This document shows positions 56,949-64,000 of a stretch of 64,000 nt of DNA, piece after piece (the stretch's first letter is position 1; each line of letters starts with the position of its first letter). This stretch comes from Ketogulonicigenium robustum. Its GTDB lineage: Bacteria > Pseudomonadota > Alphaproteobacteria > Rhodobacterales > Rhodobacteraceae. Below the pieces are notes generated by a model, which ran no database searches, was not told where the DNA came from, and saw only the letters and a program-made list of their open reading frames with translations. The stretch lies in assembly GCF_002117445.1 (NCBI RefSeq), contig NZ_CP019937.1, forward strand, positions 1,733,501-1,797,500, in the 5' to 3' direction. The translations under genes and the position numbers were made by a program.

Positions 56949-57407
56949 CACGGGTTTCCTATGGATCAAGGCCTTTTGGTGCCGCAGCGAAACGGCCAAG
57001 TCAACGCCGGAAAGCACATGGCATGCGCCCCAAATACGTGAACCTGACCCGACAAAGCGGCCAAAGCGGCAAATTTTTCAAGAAGACGGGGGCTGATTGG
57101 CCATCAGCAGGGCATGACGGGGCAGTCGCTGAAAATCAGCGTCGGCGTCGCAGTGCGGAAATGATCACGGTTACGGTTGTCATACGCCCCGCATAGCGCG
57201 CGGCCCCGCGCCATGCAACGGCAAATCGCGTGCTTTGCGCAGGTGCAAGGGTTGCCTTCCCCCTTTCGCAAGTAGTATCTAGTCGCACCGCAGCCCTAGC
57301 GCCCCCCCGCCGTGCCAGCCACCTTGCACAGGCCGGACGCGTGCCTATCTTACGTGGCTATGGTTTTCATTGTCGCCTTGAACAGGTGGCCCTTGCCGGA
57401 GGTGAAC
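56949..57407. other. Intergenic region argD / gcrA
   Basis: 459 bases with no credible open frame or tRNA. It holds the promoters of argD (leftward) and gcrA (rightward). A hairpin-like GCTGAAAATCAGC (57127-57141 area) and several purine-rich tracts are seen. The gcrA leader would be short if the promoter at 57324-57351 is used. The middle (about 57020-57320) shows nothing I can explain. Confidence 0.6.
57324..57351 (+). promoter_or_regulatory. Candidate gcrA promoter
   Basis: TTGCAC (57324-57329), 16-base spacer, TATCTT (57346-57351), about 57 bases before the gcrA ATG. Moderate match to sigma-70. No GANTC site noted at the promoter. Confidence 0.4.
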
Positions 57408-58091
57408 ATGTCCTGGACCGACGAGCGTGTCGAAACGCTCAAGAAAATGTGGAACGAAGGCCTGTCCGCCAGCCAGATCGCCAAGGAATTGGGCGGCGTC
57501 ACCCGTAACGCGGTGATCGGCAAGGTGCACCGCCTCGGCCTGTCGAACCGCACGACCGGCGAAGAGGCAGCCCCCGAAACCGCCGCAGCCCCCGCCGAGG
57601 CCCCGCGCCCCGCAACGCCGCCCCCCGCAGCAGCGCGCCCCGCGCCGCGCCCTGCCGCGACACCCCGCCCCGCGGCGCGCCCCACCACAGTCGAAGTGGA
57701 TGTCGAGGTCGAAGAAACCCTGCGCGCCGTGCCCGATGACAGCGACGACGATATCGACGACGCGCTGGACGACGAGGACGACGAAGACGAAATCCCCGGT
57801 GCCGCTATCCGCCGCGCCATCGTTCCCGCTGGCCAGCCGCTGCCGCCGCAGCCTTCGGCCAATGAAATCAGTGCCGAAGCCCTCGCCAAAGTATCCGAGG
57901 TCGAGAAGGTCTCGCGCAAGCTGACGCTGATGGAACTGACCGAAAAGACCTGCAAATGGCCAGTGGGCGATCCCGCAACCCCGCATTTCTGGTTCTGCGG
58001 CCTGCCCGTCCAATCGGGCAAGCCCTATTGCGAGGCGCACGTCGGCGTCGCGTTCCAACCGATGAACACCCGCCGCGACCGCCGTCGCTAG
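57408..58091 (+). CDS. gcrA: GcrA cell-cycle regulator
   Basis: 227 residues from ATG 57408 after CCGGAGGTGAAC. N-terminal domain MSWTDERVETLKKMWNEGLS.. with AKELGGVTRNAVIGKVHRLG (helix-turn-helix, about 23-42). The middle is Ala/Pro-rich, then an unusually acidic run (about 107-133, DDSDDDIDDALDDEDDEDE). The C-terminal region (about 180-227) binds the sigma factor in Caulobacter and has KTCKWPVGDP, FWFCGLP and YCEAH, with three conserved cysteines. In Caulobacter it acts at methylated GANTC promoters. Its terminator is shared with metI. Confidence 0.95.
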   Translation: MSWTDERVETLKKMWNEGLSASQIAKELGGVTRNAVIGKVHRLGLSNRTTGEEAAPETAAAPAEAPRPATPPPAAARPAPRPAATPRPAARPTTVEVDVEVEETLRAVPDDSDDDIDDALDDEDDEDEIPGAAIRRAIVPAGQPLPPQPSANEISAEALAKVSEVEKVSRKLTLMELTEKTCKWPVGDPATPHFWFCGLPVQSGKPYCEAHVGVAFQPMNTRRDRRR

Positions 58092-58105
58092 GGACACCCC
58101 ACTAA

Positions 58106-58139
58106 AATGGCCGCGTGGAAAACCACGCGGCCATTTTTT
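58106..58139. terminator. Terminator between gcrA and metI
   Basis: 13-bp perfect stem AATGGCCGCGTGG/CCACGCGGCCATT, AAAA loop, then TTTT. Works in the gcrA direction and can act on metI coming from the other side. Confidence 0.94.
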
Positions 58140-58155
58140 CATAGGCGCGCCATGC

Positions 58156-58809
58156 TTAGCGGCGCGACAAATACCGCGCCAGCCGATCACCCGCGAATTG
58201 CACGGCGCTGACCAACACCACCAATATCACAATCACAACGACCATCACCGTCGTATCGAACCGCTGATAGCCATAGCGGATCGCCAAATCCCCCAAACCA
58301 CCCGCGCCCACGGCCCCCGCCATCGCCGATGCGCCGATAATCGTGATCAACGTCACCGTCATCCCGCCCACCATCGCGGGCAGCGCCTCGGGCAGCAAAA
58401 CATGGCGGATTATCTGGCCGGTGGTACAGCCAAACGACTGGGCGGCCTCAACCAAACCCCTGTCGACCTCGCGCAGCGCCACCTCGGCAATCCGCGCGAA
58501 AAACGGGATCGAGGCGACGCTCAGCGGCACAATCGCCGCCCAAACGCCGATCGTCGTGCCCACGATCAGCCGCGTAAACGGGATCAGCGCGACCAACAGC
58601 ACGATAAACGGCACCGCGCGAAAACAGTTTACCACCATTCCCACCGCGCGGTTCAGGCGCGGCAGCGGATGAATACCGCCTGGCGCGGTGACAATCAAAA
58701 ACAGCGCCAACGGCACGGCAAACAGCACCGTCACCACCGCCGATACGCCCACCATCAGCAAAGTATCGAAAAACGCCTTCCACAGGCGGTCAATCATCTG
58801 CGGCGACAT
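58156..58809 (-). CDS. metI: Methionine ABC transporter permease
   Basis: 217 residues from ATG 58809 with AGAGGTGAT just upstream. Five membrane helices are visible (about 15-40, 55-80, 85-105, 140-160, 180-205), with the inner-membrane EAA loop [24 protein letters not shown] (about 129-152). Forms the channel of MetNIQ. Overlaps the end of metN by 20 bases. Confidence 0.93.
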   Translation of the reverse strand: MSPQMIDRLWKAFFDTLLMVGVSAVVTVLFAVPLALFLIVTAPGGIHPLPRLNRAVGMVVNCFRAVPFIVLLVALIPFTRLIVGTTIGVWAAIVPLSVASIPFFARIAEVALREVDRGLVEAAQSFGCTTGQIIRHVLLPEALPAMVGGMTVTLITIIGASAMAGAVGAGGLGDLAIRYGYQRFDTTVMVVVIVILVVLVSAVQFAGDRLARYLSRR

Positions 58810-59770
58810 AGCCGATCACCTCTGCCCCGTCCGGCAGTGCCGCATCCTGCGGCAACGCCAAAACCAAATGCCCCACCGTGTGCCCCTGTATCGGGTCGAC
58901 ATGCCCCGCGACCAACCGTGCCCCCGCAGGCAACGCAACAGCCCCCTGCCGCCCGTCCAGCGGCAGCCGCACAATGCGCACCCGCCCCGGGGCCGCCGCG
59001 CCAAAAACCGCTTGCGCGGCAACAGGCTGCAGCGGGGCCAGCAACGCCCGCGTCGCATCATGCGCAGGCGCCCCGAAGACCTGCCACACCGGCCCGATTT
59101 CAACCATCCGGCCCGCCTCCAACACGGCAACGCGGTCGCAAACATCGCGGATCACAGCCATCTCGTGCGTGATCAAAACAATCGTCAGCCCCAAGCGCCG
59201 GTTGATGTCGCGCAGCAGCGCCAAAATCGACATCGTCGTTTCGGGGTCCAACGCCGATGTCGCTTCGTCGCACAGCAACAGGTCGGGGCCGCTGACCAAG
59301 GCGCGGGCGATGCCGACGCGCTGCTTCTGCCCACCCGATAACTGCGCGGGATAGGCCCCGCCGCGCCCCTCTAGCCCGACAACCTGCAGCACCTCTGCCA
59401 CACGCGCCATACGCGCGGCGCGCTGCACGCCCGCAACCTCCAAAGGCAGCGCCACATTCTGCGCCACCGTCTTGGCCGAGATCAAATTGAAATGCTGGAA
59501 CACCATGCCGATACGCCTGCGCAGCCCGCGCAAACCCGCGCCGTCCAGCGGCGCAATATCCGCGCCATCGACCAAAACATGGCCGGTGCTTGGGGCCTCC
59601 AACCGGTTGATCAGCCGCAGCAGGGTCGACTTCCCCGCCCCCGACCGCCCGATAATCCCAAAAACCTCGCCGCGCGCGACGGCAAAATCCACATCATCCA
59701 GCGCAGCTATGGGGCCGGCGGGGCCAGCAAAAACCTTGCCAACCCCCCGCACCTCGACCGCAGGTGTCAC
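58790..59770 (-). CDS. metN: Methionine ABC transporter ATP-binding protein
   Basis: 326 residues from GTG 59770, overlapping the metQ stop as GTGA; a GTG at 59788 would add six residues. Walker [12 protein letters not shown] (about 42-52), signature [14 protein letters not shown], Walker [13 protein letters not shown] and switch His THEMAV. The C-terminal NIL-like domain (about 245-326) is the methionine-sensing C2 domain. Drives import. Confidence 0.94.
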   Translation of the reverse strand: MTPAVEVRGVGKVFAGPAGPIAALDDVDFAVARGEVFGIIGRSGAGKSTLLRLINRLEAPSTGHVLVDGADIAPLDGAGLRGLRRRIGMVFQHFNLISAKTVAQNVALPLEVAGVQRAARMARVAEVLQVVGLEGRGGAYPAQLSGGQKQRVGIARALVSGPDLLLCDEATSALDPETTMSILALLRDINRRLGLTIVLITHEMAVIRDVCDRVAVLEAGRMVEIGPVWQVFGAPAHDATRALLAPLQPVAAQAVFGAAAPGRVRIVRLPLDGRQGAVALPAGARLVAGHVDPIQGHTVGHLVLALPQDAALPDGAEVIGYVAADD

Positions 59771-60591
59771 TCGGCCGCGTTCAGCCACGAGAAAGCATAG
59801 AGGTTGGCGTCACCAACGTAGGCCGCATCAACCGCCGCCCGCACCGCATCGGCCGTGTGGAAAATCTCGATGAACCGGCGCACGTCGGCATCATCGGTAT
59901 TGTCGGCCCGCGTGACAAACCGCATCGCAAACAAATCCTCGTCCGCAGGCGACAAGACCAAGGGCGCGACGGCCTTCTCGGGCAGACCCGCGTTGACCAG
60001 CAGCGACGGATAAGCCTGCACCAGATCCAGATCGTCCATCGCGCGGATCAGCTGCGGGCCGTCCACCTCGACAAACCGCAAATTGCGCGGGTTCCCGACC
60101 ACATCGTCGGGCGTCACGTCGTAACCGTCCTTGCCCAGCGTGATCAGCCCCGCGCTTTCCAGCAAACGCAAGCCGCGCCCCTGATTGGTCGGATCGCTCG
60201 CCAGCCCCACCTGCGCCCCATCGGGGATCGCATCCAAACTGTCGTAGCGGTTCGAATAAAGGCCCAAGCGCGACAGCACGCCAATATCAATCGCCTGCAA
60301 CGTGAACCCCGTCGCGGTGTTCACATCACCCAGAAACGGCAGATGCTGAAAATAGTTCATATCCAGATCGCCCGCATCCAGCGCAACGTTGGGGGTCGTC
60401 CAGTCCAGAAACTCGACCACCTCGACATCCATTCCCTCGGCACGGGCAACTTCAGCCGCCGCCTCGATCGAATCGGCGATCATGCCGGGAATAACGCCAA
60501 TCGTCAGCGCTGCCGCAGGCCCACCCGCGACTATCAGACCCGCGACAATCGCACCCGCCATCCATTTCGGCTTTGCACTAAAAGCAGGCAT
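59767..60591 (-). CDS. metQ: Methionine ABC transporter substrate-binding protein
   Basis: 274 residues from ATG 60591 after GAGGG. A signal peptide (about 1-28, ending GGPAAALT) is not a clear lipoprotein signal, as no Cys follows, so it may be soluble or membrane-held. The NLPA fold is shown by the [20 protein letters not shown] segment and [20 protein letters not shown]. Operon order metQ-metN-metI. The gene is divergent from the K-channel gene; a SAM riboswitch was not seen. Confidence 0.92.
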   Translation of the reverse strand: MPAFSAKPKWMAGAIVAGLIVAGGPAAALTIGVIPGMIADSIEAAAEVARAEGMDVEVVEFLDWTTPNVALDAGDLDMNYFQHLPFLGDVNTATGFTLQAIDIGVLSRLGLYSNRYDSLDAIPDGAQVGLASDPTNQGRGLRLLESAGLITLGKDGYDVTPDDVVGNPRNLRFVEVDGPQLIRAMDDLDLVQAYPSLLVNAGLPEKAVAPLVLSPADEDLFAMRFVTRADNTDDADVRRFIEIFHTADAVRAAVDAAYVGDANLYAFSWLNAAE

Positions 60592-60724
60592 CCGCACCCT
60601 CGTCCTGTGAAAATTCCATCATCGGCAACCTACACATCAGGCCCAGAAAGAAAAGCCACAGCCCACGGTAACATGGTATCATCCCCTAAAATGCGGCATT
60701 TCGCCTCTTACACATGGGTTTCAC

Positions 60725-61084
60725 ATGGTTTCATTCTGGCTCAGCGCCCTTCGACTTCTGAAAGCCATCTTGCGCGCCGGCAAAAGCGAGCTTTTCCGCG
60801 GCGCCTTTTTCCTGACGGCACTGATTCTGCTGTCGGGCACCCTCTTCTACCACGGGGTCGAGGGCTGGAGCTGGGTCGACTCGCTCTACTTCAGCGTCAT
60901 GACCATCTCGACGATCGGCACAGCCGACATGGCACCCACGACCGACTTCAGCAAACTCTTCACAATCGTTTACGTTTTCGTCGGCGTCGGGGCGATCTTC
61001 GCGCTTTTCGCCCTGATCGCCCGTGCCCTTATCGTGGATGAACCTGACGAAAAGCGCACTAAATCCGAAAAGAAGGCCCTGTAA
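60725..61084 (+). CDS. Two-helix potassium-channel-like protein with altered filter
   Basis: 119 residues. Topology of an ion-channel (PF07885) subunit: helix about 25-43 (FFLTALILLSGTLFYHG), pore helix 50-62 (WVDSLYFSVMTIST), filter and helix 78-100 (LFTIVYVFVGVGAIFALFAL). The residues in the filter position are TIGTAD (63-68), in place of the usual TVGYGD: the aromatic and second Gly are missing. The charged C-terminal tail has DEPDEKRTKSEKK. It may pass other ions or be a regulatory subunit. Divergent from metQ. Confidence 0.85.
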   Translation: MVSFWLSALRLLKAILRAGKSELFRGAFFLTALILLSGTLFYHGVEGWSWVDSLYFSVMTISTIGTADMAPTTDFSKLFTIVYVFVGVGAIFALFALIARALIVDEPDEKRTKSEKKAL

Positions 61085-61228
61085 AAACAAGAGCCTCGGG
61101 CAATCCAATAGGCGGAAAATGACCTGTTTTCACTTTTTCGCGTGGCCCGCCCTAGGCAAAGCCAAAACCCGCACCTACCTTGACAACACGGACAACCAAA
61201 TCTCTCTAACTCTCAAAGGAGTGAAGAC

Positions 61229-61426
61229 ATGAACTGGGATATCGTAAAAGGTAAATGGGCCCAATTGACCGGCGACGTAAAAGCCAAATGGGGCGAATTG
61301 ACCGATGATGATCTGACGCAGATCAATGGCGAGCGTGAAAAGCTGGCCGGCAAAATTCAGGAACGGTACGGTATCGCTAAAGACGAGGCCGAAAAGCAGA
61401 TCGATGCGTATCTGAAAGACAAATAA
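61229..61426 (+). CDS. CsbD family stress protein
   Basis: 65 residues from ATG 61229, preceded by AAAGGAGTGAAG. CsbD pattern: MNWDIVKGKWAQLTGDVKAK, WGELTDDDL and a basic C-terminal helix. Small hydrophilic proteins strongly induced in stationary phase or osmotic stress in other bacteria; function unknown. The 144-base leader region before it contains a TTGACA-like hexamer at 61180, but no clear -10. Probably co-transcribed with the following 25-residue peptide. Confidence 0.9.
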   Translation: MNWDIVKGKWAQLTGDVKAKWGELTDDDLTQINGEREKLAGKIQERYGIAKDEAEKQIDAYLKDK

Positions 61427-61458
61427 GCCTTTCCTACCAACAACAAACGAGGCGTCAC

Positions 61459-61536
61459 ATGAAGGGCATCATAGCCTGGTTACTGGGCGTTCCAGTCTTT
61501 GTTATCGTGATTTTCTATTTGGTTGGTGTCTTCTGA
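61459..61536 (+). CDS. 25-residue membrane peptide after csbD
   Basis: ATG 61459 follows GAGGCGTCAC. The product MKGIIAWLLGVPVFVIVIFY (first 20) ends LVGVF: a single hydrophobic helix with one Lys at the N-terminus. It begins 33 bases after the csbD stop. The stop codon lies in the loop-to-stem part of a perfect hairpin (61521-61544). Small stress-linked membrane peptides next to CsbD genes are known in general terms; this one is not named. Confidence 0.65.
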   Translation: MKGIIAWLLGVPVFVIVIFYLVGVF

Positions 61537-61544
61537 CACCAACC
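61521..61544 (+). other. Hairpin over the stop of the 25-residue peptide
   Basis: GGTTGGTGTC / GACACCAACC, perfect 10-bp stem with TTCT loop. The TGA stop is at 61534-61536. Lacks a T tract; a second, larger hairpin (61550-61596) follows. Confidence 0.7.
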
Positions 61545-61549
61545 TCATT

Positions 61550-61596
61550 CACCGCCCGCCCGCATTCCCAATGTCCCTTGGGCGCGGCGGGCGGTG
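61550..61596 (+). terminator. Second hairpin after the csbD unit
   Basis: CACCGCCCGCC and GGCGGGCGGTG, 11-bp stem with a 25-base loop, then TCAATTT. Probably the actual terminator or a bidirectional block toward the periplasmic-protein gene. Confidence 0.55.
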
Positions 61597-61634
61597 TCAA
61601 TTTACAGGCGCTGCAATAGCGCCTTGGCCGGAAA

Positions 61635-62090
61635 TCAATTCTCGATTTCATCCATTAATGCGCGCCAGTCCAAATAGGCCTGATCTTGGTCTGCATAAGC
61701 AATCACAGACCCGCCATACCCTTCCAGAACCGTAATTAGCTTATCACTACGTGCCTGCGCATTATGGCAGGCATTGGGCGTATCCAGATAATCGAAAGCA
61801 GGCGTTGAATAACCGGTTTCCAACGCATCAGTCGTCAGATCCAAAACGCCGTACCCCAGCAGATAGGCGCTATCGATCACCAACGACGACATCTCCTCGG
61901 TATAGGTCACGCCCGAACAATTCATCATCAGCACGTTCACCATAAAGGCCTCGCGCAGCAGCCCCTCGGCACGCGCGCTATCCCCCTCCAGCGCGGTAAA
62001 ATCCGGAAGCGGCACGAAAATCTTGCCATCCGCCTGCGCTGCACCCGCCAAAACCGCGCCGCCCAAAATCGCTGCCAGTAACGCCCGCAT
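61635..62090 (-). CDS. Periplasmic protein of unknown function
   Basis: 151 residues. Signal peptide about 1-20 (ending GAAQADG). The mature part is acidic and helical, with two Cys (NCSGVTYTEEMSSLV and NACHNAQARSDK) that may form a disulfide. Segments YLLGYGVLDLTTDALETGY and DQDQAYLDWRALMDEI look like a compact all-alpha fold. No family is recognised. Confidence 0.6.
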   Translation of the reverse strand: MRALLAAILGGAVLAGAAQADGKIFVPLPDFTALEGDSARAEGLLREAFMVNVLMMNCSGVTYTEEMSSLVIDSAYLLGYGVLDLTTDALETGYSTPAFDYLDTPNACHNAQARSDKLITVLEGYGGSVIAYADQDQAYLDWRALMDEIEN

Positions 62091-62115
62091 CGCCGCCCTC
62101 CGCTCATGATGCCTG

Positions 62116-62198
62116 TAGCCGCTGCGGGACTCGAACCCGCACGGGGGGTACCCCGACGCATTTTAAGTGCGTTCCGTCTACCATTCCGGCAAGCGGCC
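62116..62198 (-). tRNA. tRNA-Leu(TAA)
   Basis: Read leftward from 62198. Acceptor GGCCGCT pairs with AGCGGCT (one G-T pair), discriminator A at 62116. The anticodon loop CTTAAAA within CGCACTTAAAATGCG gives anticodon TAA. A long variable arm (about TCGGGGTACCCCCCGT) and T-arm GCGGGTTCGAGTCCCGC follow. CCA is not encoded. Confidence 0.93.
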
Positions 62199-62242
62199 AC
62201 GCGCCTCTTCTATAATGTCCGATCCCGCAAGCCAATGGCAGA

Positions 62243-62710
62243 TCAGGCGAAACCTTCATCCTTCACCGCCTGCATCGCAACATACGTCGATGTCGAGGCC
62301 ACGTGCGGCAGCGTCGAAATCGCCTCGGCCAACACGCGGCGATACTCGCGCATATCATGGGTGCGTACCTTCAGTAGGTAGTCAAAACTGCCCGCAATCA
62401 AATGACATTCCTCTATCTCGCGCACCTTGGCGACAGTCGCGTTGAACCGCGCCAGCGCGGCCTCGCGGGTGTCGGTCAACTTCACCTCGACAAAGGCCAC
62501 ATGGTCCAACCCCAGCCGCACGGGATCAAGCAACGCGCGATAGCCGCGAATAACACCGCTTTCCTCCAGCCGCCGCACGCGGGCTTGGGTGGGGGTTTTC
62601 GACAACCCGATGCGCTCGGCCAACGCCGTCAGCGACATCCGCCCGTCGACCGCAAGGGCCGACAAGATCTTTTGGTCATATCCGTCCAGTTCTACCGCAT
62701 CATCCGTCAT
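62243..62710 (-). CDS. putR: Lrp/AsnC-family regulator of putA
   Basis: 155 residues. An Lrp-type helix-turn-helix at about 12-60 (LDGYDQKILSALAVDGRMSL and RIGLSKTPTQARVRRLEESG) and a RAM effector domain (about 75-150). Divergent from putA with a 109-base gap; in Rhodobacter and Agrobacterium an Lrp-like PutR activates putA in response to proline, so the position supports the name. Effector is presumed to be proline. Confidence 0.88.
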   Translation of the reverse strand: MTDDAVELDGYDQKILSALAVDGRMSLTALAERIGLSKTPTQARVRRLEESGVIRGYRALLDPVRLGLDHVAFVEVKLTDTREAALARFNATVAKVREIEECHLIAGSFDYLLKVRTHDMREYRRVLAEAISTLPHVASTSTYVAMQAVKDEGFA

Positions 62711-62819
62711 GGATTTTCCATTTCTTTAGTCGATTTACCTTATCAAACCCACATAGACAGGCAAATCGTCTTTTCGCTTCCAGATAAGATGCGCCGTCAA
62801 CCTTCCCACGAGTCGCATC
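62711..62819. promoter_or_regulatory. putR / putA divergent control region
   Basis: 109 bases between the two starts, A+T-rich on the putR side (TTTCCATTTCTTTAG and CGATTTACC). Expected site of PutR binding and both promoters. No exact repeat is assigned. Confidence 0.55.
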
Positions 62820-64000
62820 ATGTCATCGTCCTTCCCTGCCCTGCGTACCGCTATCGACCAAGCCAATATGATGGACGAGGCCCTGGCCATCAGCCAGCTC
62901 AGCACCAGCGCCAACCTCACGCGCGAGGCCCGCGCGGCGATCGTCACCGACGCCGCCGCCCTCGTCCGCCAAATCCGCGCACAAAAGAACCCCGGCTTGA
63001 TGGAAACCATCCTCGCCGAATACGGCCTCGGCAGCGACGAAGGTCTGGCCCTGATGAGCATGGCCGAAGCCCTGCTGCGCATCCCCGATGCCGCCACCGC
63101 CGACGCGCTGATCGCCGACAAAATCGTGCCAGCCAATTGGGCCAGCCATAACGGCAAATCGCCCGCGCTGCTGGTCAACAGCGCCACCATCGGCCTGATA
63201 CTGACCAGCAACGTGCTGAACACCAACGAAAAAGGGGCGATCCGCCGCGCTATTCGCCGCCTCGGCGCGCCGGTCATCCGCGCCGCCGTCGGCGTCGCCA
63301 TGCGCGAAATGGGCAAACAATTCGTTCTGGGCCAAACCATCGAAGAAGGCCTGAAAAACGCCGAACCCTTTGAAAAGTTGGGCTTCACCAACAGCTACGA
63401 CATGCTGGGCGAAGCCGCGCGGACCCAAGGCGATGCCGACAAATACTTCCGCGATTACGAAAAAGGCATCGCGGCCATCGCCACGCGCTGCACGCACGGC
63501 TCGTTCAAACTGAACCCCGGCATCTCGATCAAACTCTCGGCGCTGCATCCGCGCTATGAAATCGCGCAGCGCGACCGCGTGATGGCGGAACTCGCCCCCC
63601 GCGTGCTGGAGTTGTGCCGTCAGGCCAAAGCCGCCGACATGGGCCTGTCGATCGATGCCGAGGAAGCCGACCGCCTGCAACTCTCGCTCGATGTGATCGA
63701 ATGGGTGCTCTCCTCGCCCGATCTGGCGGGCTGGGACGGTTTCGGCATCGTCGTGCAAGCCTATGGCAAACGCGTTGGCGCGGTGATCGACTATCTGTAC
63801 GCGCTGGCCACCGCGCTTGACCGTAAAATCATGATCCGTCTGGTGAAAGGCGCCTATTGGGACGCCGAAATCAAACGCGCGCAGGTCGAGGGGCTGGTCG
63901 ACTTCCCCGTCTACACCCGCAAACACCACACCGACATTTCCTACATCGCGAACGCCCGCAAGTTGCTGGGCATGACCGACCGCGTCTACCCGCAATTCGC
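62820..64000 (+). CDS. putA: Bifunctional proline dehydrogenase / delta-1-pyrroline-5-carboxylate dehydrogenase PutA (5' part)
   Basis: 393 codons before the right edge, no stop. Oxidises proline to glutamate in two steps. The frame begins MSSSFPALRTAIDQANMM without the ribbon-helix-helix DNA-binding domain of E. coli PutA, so control must come from PutR. Domain seen: N-terminal arm and dimer region, then the FAD-binding proline dehydrogenase barrel with RCTHGSFKLNPGISIKLSAL, GLSIDAEEADRLQLS and RLVKGAYWDAEIKRAQ. The aldehyde-dehydrogenase half is beyond the window. Confidence 0.94.
   Translation, partial: MSSSFPALRTAIDQANMMDEALAISQLSTSANLTREARAAIVTDAAALVRQIRAQKNPGLMETILAEYGLGSDEGLALMSMAEALLRIPDAATADALIADKIVPANWASHNGKSPALLVNSATIGLILTSNVLNTNEKGAIRRAIRRLGAPVIRAAVGVAMREMGKQFVLGQTIEEGLKNAEPFEKLGFTNSYDMLGEAARTQGDADKYFRDYEKGIAAIATRCTHGSFKLNPGISIKLSALHPRYEIAQRDRVMAELAPRVLELCRQAKAADMGLSIDAEEADRLQLSLDVIEWVLSSPDLAGWDGFGIVVQAYGKRVGAVIDYLYALATALDRKIMIRLVKGAYWDAEIKRAQVEGLVDFPVYTRKHHTDISYIANARKLLGMTDRVYPQF

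Noticed and set aside
56860-57196. Short open frames in the argD/gcrA gap
   Set aside because: They overlap the argD 5' end, lack ribosome sites and have shadow-like composition.
60592-60724. SAM-sensing riboswitch before metQ
   Set aside because: No conserved riboswitch helices were recognised in the 133-base gap; a covariance-model search would decide.

Overview
This window looks like ordinary chromosome from an alphaproteobacterium of the Rhodobacteraceae (Rhodobacterales). The grounds are the high G+C (estimated by eye at a little over 60%), the gene content (GcrA cell-cycle regulator, short HisG with HisZ, DUF1127 and DUF2927 proteins, an Lrp-type regulator divergent from putA) and the fusion of ruvCAB to the tol-pal operon. 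I cannot name the genus. No phage, IS element, CRISPR array or rRNA operon is visible; two tRNA genes are present.

Region 1 (1-9.4 kb): tadA runs off the left edge and is divergent from rluB, whose product ends in a long repeat-rich basic tail. A rightward cluster follows: a 27-residue membrane peptide, an XpaC-like membrane protein, TelA, a DUF2927 lipoprotein, an SPFH protein with a fused GYF_2 domain and a double zinc-ribbon membrane protein. It reads on into a PfkB-family sugar kinase and dtd. This looks like a composite membrane-stress module and is the most interesting locus here.

Region 2 (9.4-22.5 kb, leftward): one nearly gap-free block reads ruvC-ruvA-ruvB-unknown-ybgC-tolQ-tolR-tolA-tolB-pal-cpoB-tilS-ftsH, followed after a terminator by a chorismate mutase and folD. 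It ties Holliday-junction processing, envelope constriction, tRNA-Ile modification and membrane proteolysis together.

Region 3 (22.5-38.3 kb): an orphan DUF1127 gene, hisS-hisZ-hisG, slyX, dnaE, tRNA-Gly, a three-domain YbaY/MliC/META periplasmic protein, a secreted 5'-nucleotidase, a DUF952 gene with pyrD, two hotdog thioesterases, two paralogous MerR regulators and a membrane protein resembling an inactivated M48 peptidase.

Region 4 (38.3-57 kb): a SPOR protein; the nucleoside-salvage operon cdd-deoA-deoB-add-upp; nadK; glyA; two alpha/beta hydrolases; lepA; rpmB; hrpB; a NUDIX hydrolase; an ExoD-like protein; and argD-argF.

Region 5 (57-64 kb): gcrA, the methionine importer metQ-metN-metI, a small potassium-channel-like protein with an altered selectivity filter, a CsbD stress gene with a 25-residue membrane peptide, an unknown periplasmic protein, tRNA-Leu, and the divergent putR/putA pair, with putA running off the right edge.

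Start codons were chosen from family N-termini, Shine-Dalgarno sequences and overlap with the upstream gene. Several are GTG or TTG. No similarity search was run, so family names rest on motifs read by eye.
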